This document shows positions 8,875 through 16,651 of a DNA stretch of 64,000 nucleotides, in pieces. How positions within the stretch are numbered: position 1 is the stretch's first letter; every line of letters starts with the position of its first letter. The translations under genes and the position numbers were made by a program. Source of the DNA: Metallosphaera tengchongensis (GTDB lineage: Archaea > Thermoproteota > Thermoprotei_A > Sulfolobales > Sulfolobaceae); NCBI RefSeq assembly GCF_013343295.1, contig NZ_CP049074.1:477501-541500 (forward strand), in the 5' to 3' direction. Under the pieces are notes generated by a model. That model was not told the DNA's origin, made no database searches, and saw nothing but the letters and a program-made list of their open reading frames with translations.

Positions 8875-10352
8875 TCCGAAAGGGAATAGACTTCGTAAGG
8901 AGCATGAAGGATGGGCACCACGGAGAAATATTCTACAACGGAGAGAGAGTAAAAGACGTGACGGAGCACCCTGCCTTCAGGGCTGCGGTCCGCACTGTGG
9001 CGGACTACTACGACCTCCATTGGAAGGACGAGTACAAGGAATACCTCAAGACTTACAACCCTGACGTCGGGGAGGAAACCAGCATCACCTTCTTCAGGCC
9101 TAGGAATAAGGACGACCTCAGGAAGTTGAGGATTGGGATAAGTAAGATATATGACTTCTACAAGGGCTTCTTCGGGAGGAGCCCCGACTACCTCAACGTC
9201 TGGACCATGCTGTTCTACGCGCACGCCGAGGACTACTTCGGAAAGGTATTTGGAAGCAGGATGATGGAGAACGTCATCGAGATCTACAAGGAAGCGGCCA
9301 GGCAGGACCTGTTCTACACCCACGCTATAGTCGCTCCCATGTACGATAGGTCAAGACCACCTTCCCAGTGGGAAGACCCTTACATTCAAGTTGGAGTGGT
9401 CAGGGAGGACAGCGAGGGTTTAGTGGTCAGGGGTGCGGCGTTACTTTCAACGGCAGGTCCGTACTCTGAGAGGTTGTGGTACTTGCCCAACATAAGGAGG
9501 GACAGCGATCCGAGGTACTCCGTGTTCTTCTCCCTTCCGACGGAGAGTAAGGGCGTGAAGTTCGTATCCAGGAGGGGTTTCTACCCGAGAGATAACCTAG
9601 GAGAGTTTGAGTACCCTATAACCTCCAGGTATGAGGAACCAGACGCAATAATGGTCCTAGACAACGTCTTGATCCCTTGGGATAGGGTGATATTCTACAA
9701 GAAACCTGAAGAGATCGAAGGGTTCATGTGGCACACCGTTAACCTCAGGGGTTGGTTTAACTGGCACTTCGTAATCCAGCACTACTCCAGGACTAAGTTC
9801 CTAGCTGGACTTGCCATAGCCATAGCGGAGGCTGTAGGGATTAATAACTTCATAAACGTCCAGGAAAAGCTCGGAGAGATCCTCATATACCTAGCCATGT
9901 ATGAGGCCGGGATGGTAGCCTCTGAGGAGCTGGGCGAACAGCTCGACAGCATTTACAGGCCCAACCCCCAGATAGCCATTGCGGTGAGCTCAATGGGGAT
10001 GAAGGCATTGCCCAGGATAAACGAGATACTGAGGTCCATTAGCGCCGGTTCCTCCATCCCTGTCCCAGCTGGAATCAGGGACTTTGAGAACCCCGAGGAG
10101 AGGCCTCTCCTAGAGAAGTATATGGCCTCCAAGGGTCTGCCTGCCCTAGAAAGGGTGAAGCTGTTTAACGTGCTCTGGGACACCATTGGGTCGGAGACCG
10201 GGATAAGGTATGAGCAGTACGACAGGTTTAGTAGGGGTGACCCAACCATAAGGTGGGCACAGATGTACACTGAGGTCTACAGGGATAAGAAGCACGAATT
10301 CGTGAAGATGGTCAGGGACATCATGGATCAGATGCCAAACCCTAAAGCCTAG
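8862..10352 (+). CDS. hpaB: 4-hydroxyphenylacetate 3-monooxygenase, oxygenase component
   Basis: A 496-residue flavin-dependent monooxygenase of the HpaB family with acyl-CoA-dehydrogenase fold. Family landmarks are [34 protein letters not shown] and the long C-terminal helical region. It hydroxylates 4-hydroxyphenylacetate to 3,4-dihydroxyphenylacetate using reduced FADH2 from a partner reductase (HpaC), which is not in the window. GTG start at 8862, overlapping the end of hpaD by 13 bases with GGGGGTGG around it, so the two genes are translationally coupled. Length is normal for the family. Confidence 0.92.
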   Translation: MEFLIRKGIDFVRSMKDGHHGEIFYNGERVKDVTEHPAFRAAVRTVADYYDLHWKDEYKEYLKTYNPDVGEETSITFFRPRNKDDLRKLRIGISKIYDFYKGFFGRSPDYLNVWTMLFYAHAEDYFGKVFGSRMMENVIEIYKEAARQDLFYTHAIVAPMYDRSRPPSQWEDPYIQVGVVREDSEGLVVRGAALLSTAGPYSERLWYLPNIRRDSDPRYSVFFSLPTESKGVKFVSRRGFYPRDNLGEFEYPITSRYEEPDAIMVLDNVLIPWDRVIFYKKPEEIEGFMWHTVNLRGWFNWHFVIQHYSRTKFLAGLAIAIAEAVGINNFINVQEKLGEILIYLAMYEAGMVASEELGEQLDSIYRPNPQIAIAVSSMGMKALPRINEILRSISAGSSIPVPAGIRDFENPEERPLLEKYMASKGLPALERVKLFNVLWDTIGSETGIRYEQYDRFSRGDPTIRWAQMYTEVYRDKKHEFVKMVRDIMDQMPNPKA

Positions 10353-10371
10353 TTCTCCAATTGTGAGACAT

Positions 10372-11226
10372 ATGAAGCTAGTCTCTTTTAAGGTCGGAGA
10401 GCAGGTCAAGTTCGGGGTCCTGGAGGGTGGGGAAATAGAGGTGACTGAAGGCTTCAACGGGAGGAGGACAGGAGAGACTCTCAAGTTGAGCGACGTTTCC
10501 CTGACCTTCCCCATTTATCCTACTGCTATATTCTGTACCTTGGTCAACTCCCCCAGGATGTTGGGAGTTGAAAGTAAGGAGGAGGCCAGGAATATGCTAG
10601 GGTCCCCAAAGTTCTTCATCAAGCTACCGCAGACGGTCATAGGGTACAGGGACACGATACTAGCTCCAAGGTCTGGGGTCAGGCCTGAGGTAGAGATAGG
10701 GATAGTTGTGAAAAGACCCATCAAGAACGCCTCAACACAGGAGGTTAGGGACTCCATCTTGGGCTACGTAGCCTTCAACGATGTGACTGCACCCGGGGAG
10801 ATGAAGGAGGACATGTACTACGCCTACAGGAGGGACCCAGCTGACGGAAAGGTCAAAAGGATGGCAGTGAGGGGTTCTCACTTTAGGAACAAGAACAGGG
10901 ACACTTTCTCCCCCATGGGACCTTTCGTGGTCACTACAGATGAAATGAGTGACATCTCAGGGCTCGAGATGAGAAGTACCTACGGAAACGCCGTAGTACA
11001 AATGGGCAATAGCGACGAACTTGTGTACGGTGCGGAGGAACTTCTTAGGGAGTTGTCAAAGGTGCTCACTGTACCCAAGTTCAGCCTTGTCACAACTGGG
11101 ACAATAGGTTACTCCAATGCGGAGGAGGCTTCGGAGTACAAGCTGGAGGCTAAGGAAGCAGTATTGAGTGTGGAGGTTGAGGGTTTGGGGAGGCTAGAAA
11201 ACCCAGTGAAAGTGGCCGAGAGATGA
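10372..11226 (+). CDS. Fumarylacetoacetate-hydrolase family protein, HpaG-like
   Basis: A protein of about 284 residues in the FAH family. The metal-binding region is recognisable at GVRPEVEIGIVVKRPI and GYVAFNDVTAPGEM, and the C-terminal strand pair at TTGTIGYSN and VEVEGLGRLENPV. In the homoprotocatechuate route HpaG isomerises and decarboxylates the ring-cleavage product after HpaE; that is the likely role here. It lies 19 bases after hpaB in the same operon. ATG 10372 is preferred over GTG 10363 because the conserved N-terminus starts MKLVSF. Other FAH substrates, such as acylpyruvates, cannot be excluded. Confidence 0.85.
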   Translation: MKLVSFKVGEQVKFGVLEGGEIEVTEGFNGRRTGETLKLSDVSLTFPIYPTAIFCTLVNSPRMLGVESKEEARNMLGSPKFFIKLPQTVIGYRDTILAPRSGVRPEVEIGIVVKRPIKNASTQEVRDSILGYVAFNDVTAPGEMKEDMYYAYRRDPADGKVKRMAVRGSHFRNKNRDTFSPMGPFVVTTDEMSDISGLEMRSTYGNAVVQMGNSDELVYGAEELLRELSKVLTVPKFSLVTTGTIGYSNAEEASEYKLEAKEAVLSVEVEGLGRLENPVKVAER

Positions 11227-11290
11227 GACCCGTTACCTAACTGCTTAGCCTCAAGGGTAACCGTTTTCAACAGTTATCTGGACTTCCCGG

Positions 11291-12022
11291 TTACAGAGAG
11301 AACTTATCCACTAACCTGTAGGTTATCTCCTGCGCGACGTTGGCTAACTTCAAGAAGTAGGGGTCTACCCTTAACTTGGAGGGGACGTAGATCTCTCTCT
11401 TCCCAGTCCTAATTCCCTTCAGTATTGCCCTCGCCACTGCCTCTGGCTCCACAGCGTACTTGGGGGTAATCTCCCTACCCTTAAAGGAGGGGTGGGAGCT
11501 GAAGTTCGTCTTGACCGGTCCAGGGTAGACCCCGGACACTTTCACTCCGTACTTCCTGGCTTCACTCCATAGGCCGTTGGTGAAGCTTGAGAGAGCTGCC
11601 TTGGTAGCAGAGTACACAAGTAAAACCGGGGAGTTAACGTATGCTGCCTCTGAGACAACGTTGACGATTGAACCCATCCTTCTCTTTGCCATGTGGGGGT
11701 ATACCATCTTAGTTGTGTAGATTGGACCCAGGAAATTGGTCTTGACCATGTACTCCTCCTCTTCCACAGGAGTCTCCAGAAATGATCCGTAAACCCCGAA
11801 ACCTGCGTTATTTACCAGTACATCTATTTCCCCTATCTCCTCCATTACCTTCCTGACAACCTCCTCAACCTTACCCCTGTCGCTCACGTCCAACTTGATC
11901 CTGTGGTGCCCCACTTCAGGTTCGCTCCTCGAAGTCGCTACTACCTCATACCCTTCCTTCATGAGGAGCTCCACGGTAGCCTTTCCTATACCCTTGGAAG
12001 CCCCTGTAACTAAGGCTAACAT
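11291..12022 (-). CDS. Short-chain dehydrogenase/reductase
   Basis: A classical SDR of about 243 residues. The nucleotide-binding glycine motif is GASKGIG near the N-terminus, the structural motif is VNNAG, and the active site is YSATK preceded by the catalytic serine in VNVVSEA. An N-terminal extension is possible, but the conserved start MLALVTGASKG at 12022 lies 4 bases after the stop of the upstream TatD gene, which fits operon translation. The substrate is unknown. The pair is convergent with the aromatic cluster and need not be linked to it. Confidence 0.9.
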   Translation of the reverse strand: MLALVTGASKGIGKATVELLMKEGYEVVATSRSEPEVGHHRIKLDVSDRGKVEEVVRKVMEEIGEIDVLVNNAGFGVYGSFLETPVEEEEYMVKTNFLGPIYTTKMVYPHMAKRRMGSIVNVVSEAAYVNSPVLLVYSATKAALSSFTNGLWSEARKYGVKVSGVYPGPVKTNFSSHPSFKGREITPKYAVEPEAVARAILKGIRTGKREIYVPSKLRVDPYFLKLANVAQEITYRLVDKFSL

Positions 12023-12026
12023 GACC

Positions 12027-12704
12027 CTATACCTCCACGATGTTATACGCCCTCTTAAAGTTTGACTCAATAACCCTTTCCACTTCCCTTTCCTCCAACC
12101 CCTTCGCCCTCGAGATAAAGGATATGGACTCCCTCACCATCCAGGGCTCAAGTAGCCTACCCCTATACACGTAACCCCCATCGCTCTCTGTCAGCAGGAT
12201 CTCCATAGGGGCTTCGCTCACCACCTTCTGGTGTTTTTCCTGGAACGTTACAGAAGGGTTCACCGAAATGAAGTATCCAGCCCCCTCTATGTCCTTAATC
12301 AAGTGGAGGGGACCTGTGTACCAGTGGAATATCGCTCTCCTTATCCCTCTCCTCAACAGTAGGTTGAGGGAGTCCTCCCAGGAGTCTAGAGCGTGTACGT
12401 TCACCGTCTTATCTGGCCAGTCCAAGAACGCGTTAAAGTACGCGACCTGGGTCTCCCTGTCGGCCTTGGATAGCCTGTAGTCTAAACCGACCTCCCCTAT
12501 GAAGTCAGCCTCCTCCACTAGGGCCCTTACCCTCTCTAGCTCGCCATTTCCTGCATTCCAGGGGTGTATCCCAACTCCCCTGAGGACCTTACCCCCCATC
12601 TTCAACGTTTCCAGTGACGACTTGAGGTCCATAGACACTGATGCCACGAACACGTCGTAGTCGGTTTTAAGGCCTGAACAGTGACAATGGGCGTCGTAGA
12701 GCAT
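12027..12704 (-). CDS. TatD-family metal-dependent hydrolase
   Basis: A 225-residue TIM-barrel hydrolase of the TatD family, which includes 3'-5' deoxyribonucleases. Metal ligands visible are His6 and His8 in DAHCHC, Glu71 in GEVGLDY, His in VNVHALDSW and FHWYTG, and Asp in LTESDGG. It is shorter than bacterial TatD (about 260) but typical of crenarchaeal members. It is the first gene of a two-gene minus-strand operon with the SDR. Its start abuts the A/T-rich divergent promoter region shared with the tungstate transporter. Confidence 0.88.
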   Translation of the reverse strand: MLYDAHCHCSGLKTDYDVFVASVSMDLKSSLETLKMGGKVLRGVGIHPWNAGNGELERVRALVEEADFIGEVGLDYRLSKADRETQVAYFNAFLDWPDKTVNVHALDSWEDSLNLLLRRGIRRAIFHWYTGPLHLIKDIEGAGYFISVNPSVTFQEKHQKVVSEAPMEILLTESDGGYVYRGRLLEPWMVRESISFISRAKGLEEREVERVIESNFKRAYNIVEV

Positions 12705-12757
12705 TTAGAACCTATCCCCATTTTAAAATTTTTTAAGATATGCTAAATATGAACCGT

Positions 12758-12803
12758 GGAAAATATTTATAAACAACTATATCTCACTTTATCGTGGTAA
12801 AGC
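12758..12803 (+). promoter_or_regulatory. Promoter of the tungstate/molybdate transporter genes
   Basis: An A/T-rich block ending AAAATATTTATAAACAAC (12760-12777) has a clear TATA box (TTTATAA) 27-35 bases upstream of ATG 12804, implying a leader of only a few bases. It sits in the 99-bp divergent space between this operon and tatD. Confidence 0.6.
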
Positions 12804-13892
12804 ATGAACAAGGGTCTAATAATAGGAATAGTTGTATTGATAATAATTATAGTAGGCGTTTTAGCCTATGTAGAGGTTGGTATGAGCCACCACGTTTCCC
12901 CGAGTAAGACCACTACCAACACTACCACGTCCACCCCTCCAACTACGTCCTCTACCCCATTATACATCTGGGTAGCCGACGCATACACTGCCGAGGCGCA
13001 GTTCCTAGGTTCCTCCTATCAGAACTCCACTGGAATATCAGTCCCTACTCCTAAGGGCGGAGGGTCCTTCGGTCTAGCTAGGGAGATAGCGTCTGAGGGT
13101 AGCAACGCCCAAGTTACGGTTTTCCTGCCTGTGGCGCTCTCAGCAGCGTCCTCTCAGTACCTCGGGAACTACTCCTCAGGGTGGGCAATAGCCTTTGTCG
13201 CTGACCAGTTGACCATTGCCTACACGAACTCCAGCATTAACAACCAGTATGCTAAGGAAGCCCTCGCTTACGCTAAGCAAGCTGAGGCCGGTAACACCTC
13301 GGCTTGGTACGACTTCTTCAACGTGTTAAGTAGCGGAAAGGTAAAGGTAGGGATATCTGACCCAAACACAGACCCAGCTGGGTTCAGGGCTTGGATAACC
13401 CTGGAGTTGGCAGGTTACGAATACGCCAATAACACCTTTCTGTTCTACAATGACATGCTAAAGAACAGTGGAAACGTCACGGCTGCTAACGCAGCTGAGT
13501 TAGTATCCCCGCTCGAGGCTGGGCAGATCAACTTCCTCTTCATATACAAGTCAGCAGCGATCGCAAAGGGCCTCCAGTACGTGCAGTTGCCCCCACAAGT
13601 GAACCAAGGAGACCCCAAGTACGCCTCGCTCTACTCCGAGTTTGAGTACAACCTCTCCACTGGACCAGTGAAAGGATCTCCCATCTACTTGTTCATTACT
13701 GTCCCTAAGAACACCAATAACCCCACTGAGGCCTTGAACTTTGTGGTATACGTGGTGGAGAACTCCCAGGCCCTCTCAAAGTTCGGGCTCCTACCTCTCT
13801 CCCCAGCTATCCTGTTCAACTCCACAGCTGTTCCACAGCAGATAGCCTCATTACTGGCTCAAGGTAAACTAGTGGAAGGAGGTCCCATTTGA
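12804..13892 (+). CDS. wtpA: Tungstate/molybdate ABC transporter, substrate-binding protein
   Basis: A 362-residue oxyanion-binding protein. The hallmark is GISDPNTDPAGFRAWITLEL, equivalent to the SDPNxDPxGYR segment of WtpA/ModA that contacts the anion. The N-terminus, MNKGLIIGIVVLIIIIVG, looks like a class III (pilin-type) signal with the KG|L cleavage site used by PibD on Sulfolobales solute-binding proteins. A Thr/Ser/Pro-rich stalk (about 32-50) and many N-glycosylation sequons follow. It is followed with a 4-base overlap by its permease gene. Tungstate and molybdate cannot be told apart by eye. Confidence 0.85.
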   Translation: MNKGLIIGIVVLIIIIVGVLAYVEVGMSHHVSPSKTTTNTTTSTPPTTSSTPLYIWVADAYTAEAQFLGSSYQNSTGISVPTPKGGGSFGLAREIASEGSNAQVTVFLPVALSAASSQYLGNYSSGWAIAFVADQLTIAYTNSSINNQYAKEALAYAKQAEAGNTSAWYDFFNVLSSGKVKVGISDPNTDPAGFRAWITLELAGYEYANNTFLFYNDMLKNSGNVTAANAAELVSPLEAGQINFLFIYKSAAIAKGLQYVQLPPQVNQGDPKYASLYSEFEYNLSTGPVKGSPIYLFITVPKNTNNPTEALNFVVYVVENSQALSKFGLLPLSPAILFNSTAVPQQIASLLAQGKLVEGGPI

Positions 13893-14659
13893 ACTGGGTA
13901 AAGGTAATTTCCGTTTTTTCCGTTCTTCTCCTCTCAGCACCAGTGCTCTTCATCTTGATCGTCGGCTTCACAATTTTCAGGTCACAACAGGCCTTCTCGT
14001 CCTACTTCCTGGACGGGGTTGAGCTTTCCCTCCTATCCTCAGTTGTGGCTGGGGTGCTTGACGTAATAGCCTTCACTCCCCTAGCTTACTACCTATCTAG
14101 GAGTAGGGACCCTGTTGTAGATGCCCTAGCTGACGTCCCAGCTTCCATACCGCACCCCATTGTGGGTGTAGCCCTAGTGTTTCTAGACGGGAGCTTCTCA
14201 CCAGTGGGCAGGTTTCTTCAGTCCATTGGGATAAACTTTTTCGACACCTTTCAGGGCCTAGTCGCAGCCCTTGTCATAGTCTCAGCCCCCATATACGTCA
14301 GGGGCATGAGGTCCTACTTTGACGCCTTACCTAGGTCCTACGAGAGGTACGCCATGGGCCTAGGCGCAGGGCCTCTAAGGACGTTCATTTACGTTGTGTT
14401 GCCCGAGTCGCTTAGGGGGGTAATACTCTCCAGTCTGACCAGCATTTCCAGGGCTTTAAGCGAGTTCGGCTCCATAGCTATCATAGCCTATTACGTCCTG
14501 GGGGGCCCATTCAAGGACGTCTCCCCAGCCTCTATCCAGATCTACAACTACTACGGCTACTACGGTCCTCAGGTTGCCATCTCGGCCTCAGCAGTCATGA
14601 TCTTGGTCGGGTTAGTTTTATTGGTAGGTCTAAAGGTGTTAAACTTCAAGATCACCTGA
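13889..14659 (+). CDS. wtpB: Tungstate/molybdate ABC transporter, permease
   Basis: A 256-residue inner-membrane permease with about six helices. The cytoplasmic EAA loop appears as YAMGLGAGPLRTFIYVVLP (near residue 150), the docking site for the ATPase. It has a TTG start inside the wtpA stop, preceded by a good Shine-Dalgarno (GGAGGTC, 13877-13883). The usual third gene, the ATPase wtpC, is absent: the next 280 bases hold a TnpB tail remnant and then a tRNA. Either the ATPase lies elsewhere or a multi-use ATPase serves this transporter. Confidence 0.85.
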   Translation: MNWVKVISVFSVLLLSAPVLFILIVGFTIFRSQQAFSSYFLDGVELSLLSSVVAGVLDVIAFTPLAYYLSRSRDPVVDALADVPASIPHPIVGVALVFLDGSFSPVGRFLQSIGINFFDTFQGLVAALVIVSAPIYVRGMRSYFDALPRSYERYAMGLGAGPLRTFIYVVLPESLRGVILSSLTSISRALSEFGSIAIIAYYVLGGPFKDVSPASIQIYNYYGYYGPQVAISASAVMILVGLVLLVGLKVLNFKIT

Positions 14660-14721
14660 CTGGGCTTTATGTTCAGGCTAACCAGTGACGTTAACTCTGC
14701 TCTGGACTCACGAGGGTAAGG

Positions 14722-14850
14722 TGAAGAAAATCATCAACGTGTTGAGAGAGCTCATCTCTTTCCCGCTCTCTTCAGACGGAGTAACTCCCGTAATGGGAGT
14801 GAAGCCCAAGACCTCGGTGAGACTCCCGTCCATTGAGGTCGGGTAACTAA
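14722..14850 (+). pseudogene. TnpB tail remnant with omega-RNA-like motif
   Basis: The segment KKIINVLRELISFPLSSD is the extreme C-terminus of a TnpB. It runs into GACGGAGTAACTCCC, GTAATGGGAGTGAAGCCCAAG and a G/C-rich tail, the order seen at the other IS607-type right ends. No upstream part of the gene remains. It lies immediately downstream of wtpB, where wtpC would be expected. Confidence 0.6.
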
Positions 14851-14937
14851 GGGTCATCTCATCTACTTATGTCAAGACAAACTCACGCTGCAGGGTGTGC
14901 GTGCCCTTGAGTACACTGTTCTGAGGTAACTAGTAGG

Positions 14938-15034
14938 TGGGGCCGCCGGGATTTGAACCCGGGACCACCAGCGTTCTGGTGGTTAGGGATATCTCCCCAG
15001 GCTGGCATCCTAGTCCAAGCTAGACTACGGCCCC
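14938..15034 (-). tRNA. tRNA-Pro (GGG) with a 21-base intron
   Basis: The minus strand folds as a tRNA: acceptor GGGGCCG/CGGCCCC, T-arm CCGGG-TTCAAAT-CCCGG, and anticodon stem CCAGC/GCTGG. The anticodon loop is interrupted. A central helix CTGG/CCAG flanked by 3-base bulges (GGA and AAC) forms a bulge-helix-bulge. Removing the 21-base intron leaves the loop CTGGGGC with anticodon GGG and a 76-base mature tRNA. The discriminator base is A and CCA is not encoded, so the cca product nearby is needed. Confidence 0.92.
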
Positions 15035-15216
15035 CTTGCCGGAATTAGGTTTGCGAGGTTTATAAGTTAATCTCCTGGTAATACTAAATGGTAAAAATAG
15101 GGGAGGGAGTTAACCGAAAGTGAATTTCAAGGTGACCTCTCCTCTAGGTCGTTAGGGGTATCACGCCCAGAGCCTTTAAGCGTTGTGGAGGATAACTTTC
15201 ACTATCAGGTGGGATT

Positions 15217-15426
15217 TTGGCGGTTGTTTACAGGTGTAGGGAATGTTCACATGAGCTCTACAGGTTTGAGAAAGTGGGGCAAGACTTTTACGGAGTTAGA
15301 ACTCCATCCGAGATAAGTTCCATTTACGGTGGGAAATGCCCCAAGTGCGGAAGGAGACTCGGGGTCCCCGGGGAAGACGAGATAAAGGTGAGCTTTAAGA
15401 AGACTAAGAGGTTGATAAGGTACTGA
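15217..15426 (+). CDS. Small zinc-ribbon protein
   Basis: A 69-residue protein with two CxxC knuckles, CRECSHE near residue 7 and CPKCGRR near residue 41, forming one rubredoxin-like zinc ribbon, followed by a basic tail (KKTKRLIRY). Proteins of this size and pattern are conserved in Sulfolobales without known function; nucleic-acid or protein binding is plausible. TTG start at 15217, with AGGTGGG 9 bases upstream. It stands alone between tRNA-Pro and TnpB debris. Confidence 0.7.
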   Translation: MAVVYRCRECSHELYRFEKVGQDFYGVRTPSEISSIYGGKCPKCGRRLGVPGEDEIKVSFKKTKRLIRY

Positions 15427-15429
15427 GTT

Positions 15430-15735
15430 TAGTCCTGAGGTCCTCCCCTAAAGGGGGAGGGTCTTGCTGGGGCCTGAACGTTACTCCCCTCTGTGGGGGA
15501 TACTCCTTTGGAAGATACTTTAAAGGAAAGGGGACTTCTTCAGTTTACATGCAACTCTTTTATGCCCAGTTTCATCATGTTAAAACCACCGTTAACGCCA
15601 CTGTGCAGTCTGTGGCCTAGAGGGCAGTTGATGACTCCTTTGGGTTCCTTCTCACTCCGACGTCGTGGAAAGCACAGGATCTAGAAGTGTTATACTCGAC
15701 CACTAAGAATACCTTTATACCATACCCGTAGAGTT
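15430..15735 (-). pseudogene. TnpB tail remnant, minus strand
   Basis: Read on the minus strand from about 15735, the sequence gives GIKVFLVVEYNTSRSCAFHD then VGVRRNPK, NCPLGHRLHSGVNGGFNMMK and LGIKELHVN, with a frameshift between the blocks. This is about 75 residues of TnpB C-terminus including a damaged zinc ribbon. It continues into GGAGTATCCCCC...GGGGAGTAACG and CCCTCCCCCTTTAGGGG, an omega-RNA-like right end. It is convergent with the zinc-ribbon gene and back to back with the next remnant. Confidence 0.75.
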
Positions 15736-15834
15736 CGTGCACTATAACCTCTATGAGTTACAAAGCGAGGAAACCCTCGCATGGTTGGGAGGAAGTCAGC
15801 ATAGGACGCCATGTCTGAGCAAAGAAAAGAGGTG

Positions 15835-16020
15835 ATCACGCCCCGTTGTCCTTCGTCAGTGAAGCCAACGACGCCCTCAACCTAATGAACCTTGGAGTAA
15901 AGAAAATTATAGGCACGTTGAAAAGCTCCTCTCTCCTAGTCCCCGTCAACGGAGTAACTCCCGTGAGGGAGATGAACGCCCAAGACCTGGTGGGACCCTC
16001 GCCCTTTTGGGGAGGTCAGA
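15835..16020 (+). pseudogene. TnpB tail remnant, plus strand
   Basis: Plus-strand residues SEANDALNLMNLGVKKIIGT from about 15858 correspond to the SDVNGALNxMKLG...KI end of TnpB. They are followed by ACGGAGTAACTCCCGTGAGG, GCCCAAGACCTGG and CCCTCGCCCTTTTGGGG, the omega-RNA-like right end. The right end stops within a few bases of the 3' end of the COG2112 kinase gene (16016). Confidence 0.65.
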
Positions 16021-16651
16021 ACAGGGACCTTATCCGTGACACTACCTCCTGGATGGATAAGCCCCCTCTTTTGTACTCCTTAGCCAGTTCGTGGAAACCG
16101 AAGGCGTTTAACACCCTGTTGACGTTAAATGCCCTCTCCTTCATGGAGACTGAGTCGTAGTCTAGGATGTAGGTCTCCTCTCCCCTCACGAGCACGTTCT
16201 TCCAAGGGTGGACGATCTCCTTGTGTTCCAAGTTCACCTCCTCAAGTCTCCTCGCCTTCGTGAGTAGGTCAATTATAACCCCAGGGCTCTCCCTGTACTC
16301 CAAGTGCCTCCCCTCCACGTACTCCATGAGGATGAAGTTTTTACCGTACTTCATTACCTTGGGGGCTACTTCTCCAGCCCTTACCTGCATCTTAGCCTCC
16401 ATCTCGAGGCTCTCCTTGGGGGAGTCGGTGCGCCTTATCTTTAGGGCTAGCCCCTCCTGGGTCAGAACCACGACCCCAGTCTTGCCCTTACCGAGGACCT
16501 TGAGCTTCCCCAGGATGGTCCCACCGAAGGAGTAGGCTGCGTTTATCCCGAGCGAGAGTAGCTCCTCCTCTATTTCCTCGCTGTACCTAGGAAAGATGAA
16601 GTTCCTTATTTCAACCAGGTCGGCGTTTTCCTTAGGAAGGACCTCTCGCAA
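16016..16651 (-). CDS. COG2112-type predicted Ser/Thr protein kinase
   Basis: A 211-residue compact kinase-like protein. A glycine loop and lysine (LGKGKTGVVV and LALKIRR), a hinge (ILMEYVEG), a catalytic-loop equivalent ending WKNVLV, and a metal-binding YILDYDSVS are in the order of the archaeal COG2112 family. These lack much of the C-lobe of classical kinases. The 5' end overlaps the 3' end of cca by 46 bases, so the two are translationally coupled. Its partner or substrate may relate to tRNA ends; that is inference. A TnpB tail ends at its stop codon. Confidence 0.75.
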   Translation of the reverse strand: MREVLPKENADLVEIRNFIFPRYSEEIEEELLSLGINAAYSFGGTILGKLKVLGKGKTGVVVLTQEGLALKIRRTDSPKESLEMEAKMQVRAGEVAPKVMKYGKNFILMEYVEGRHLEYRESPGVIIDLLTKARRLEEVNLEHKEIVHPWKNVLVRGEETYILDYDSVSMKERAFNVNRVLNAFGFHELAKEYKRGGLSIQEVVSRIRSLF

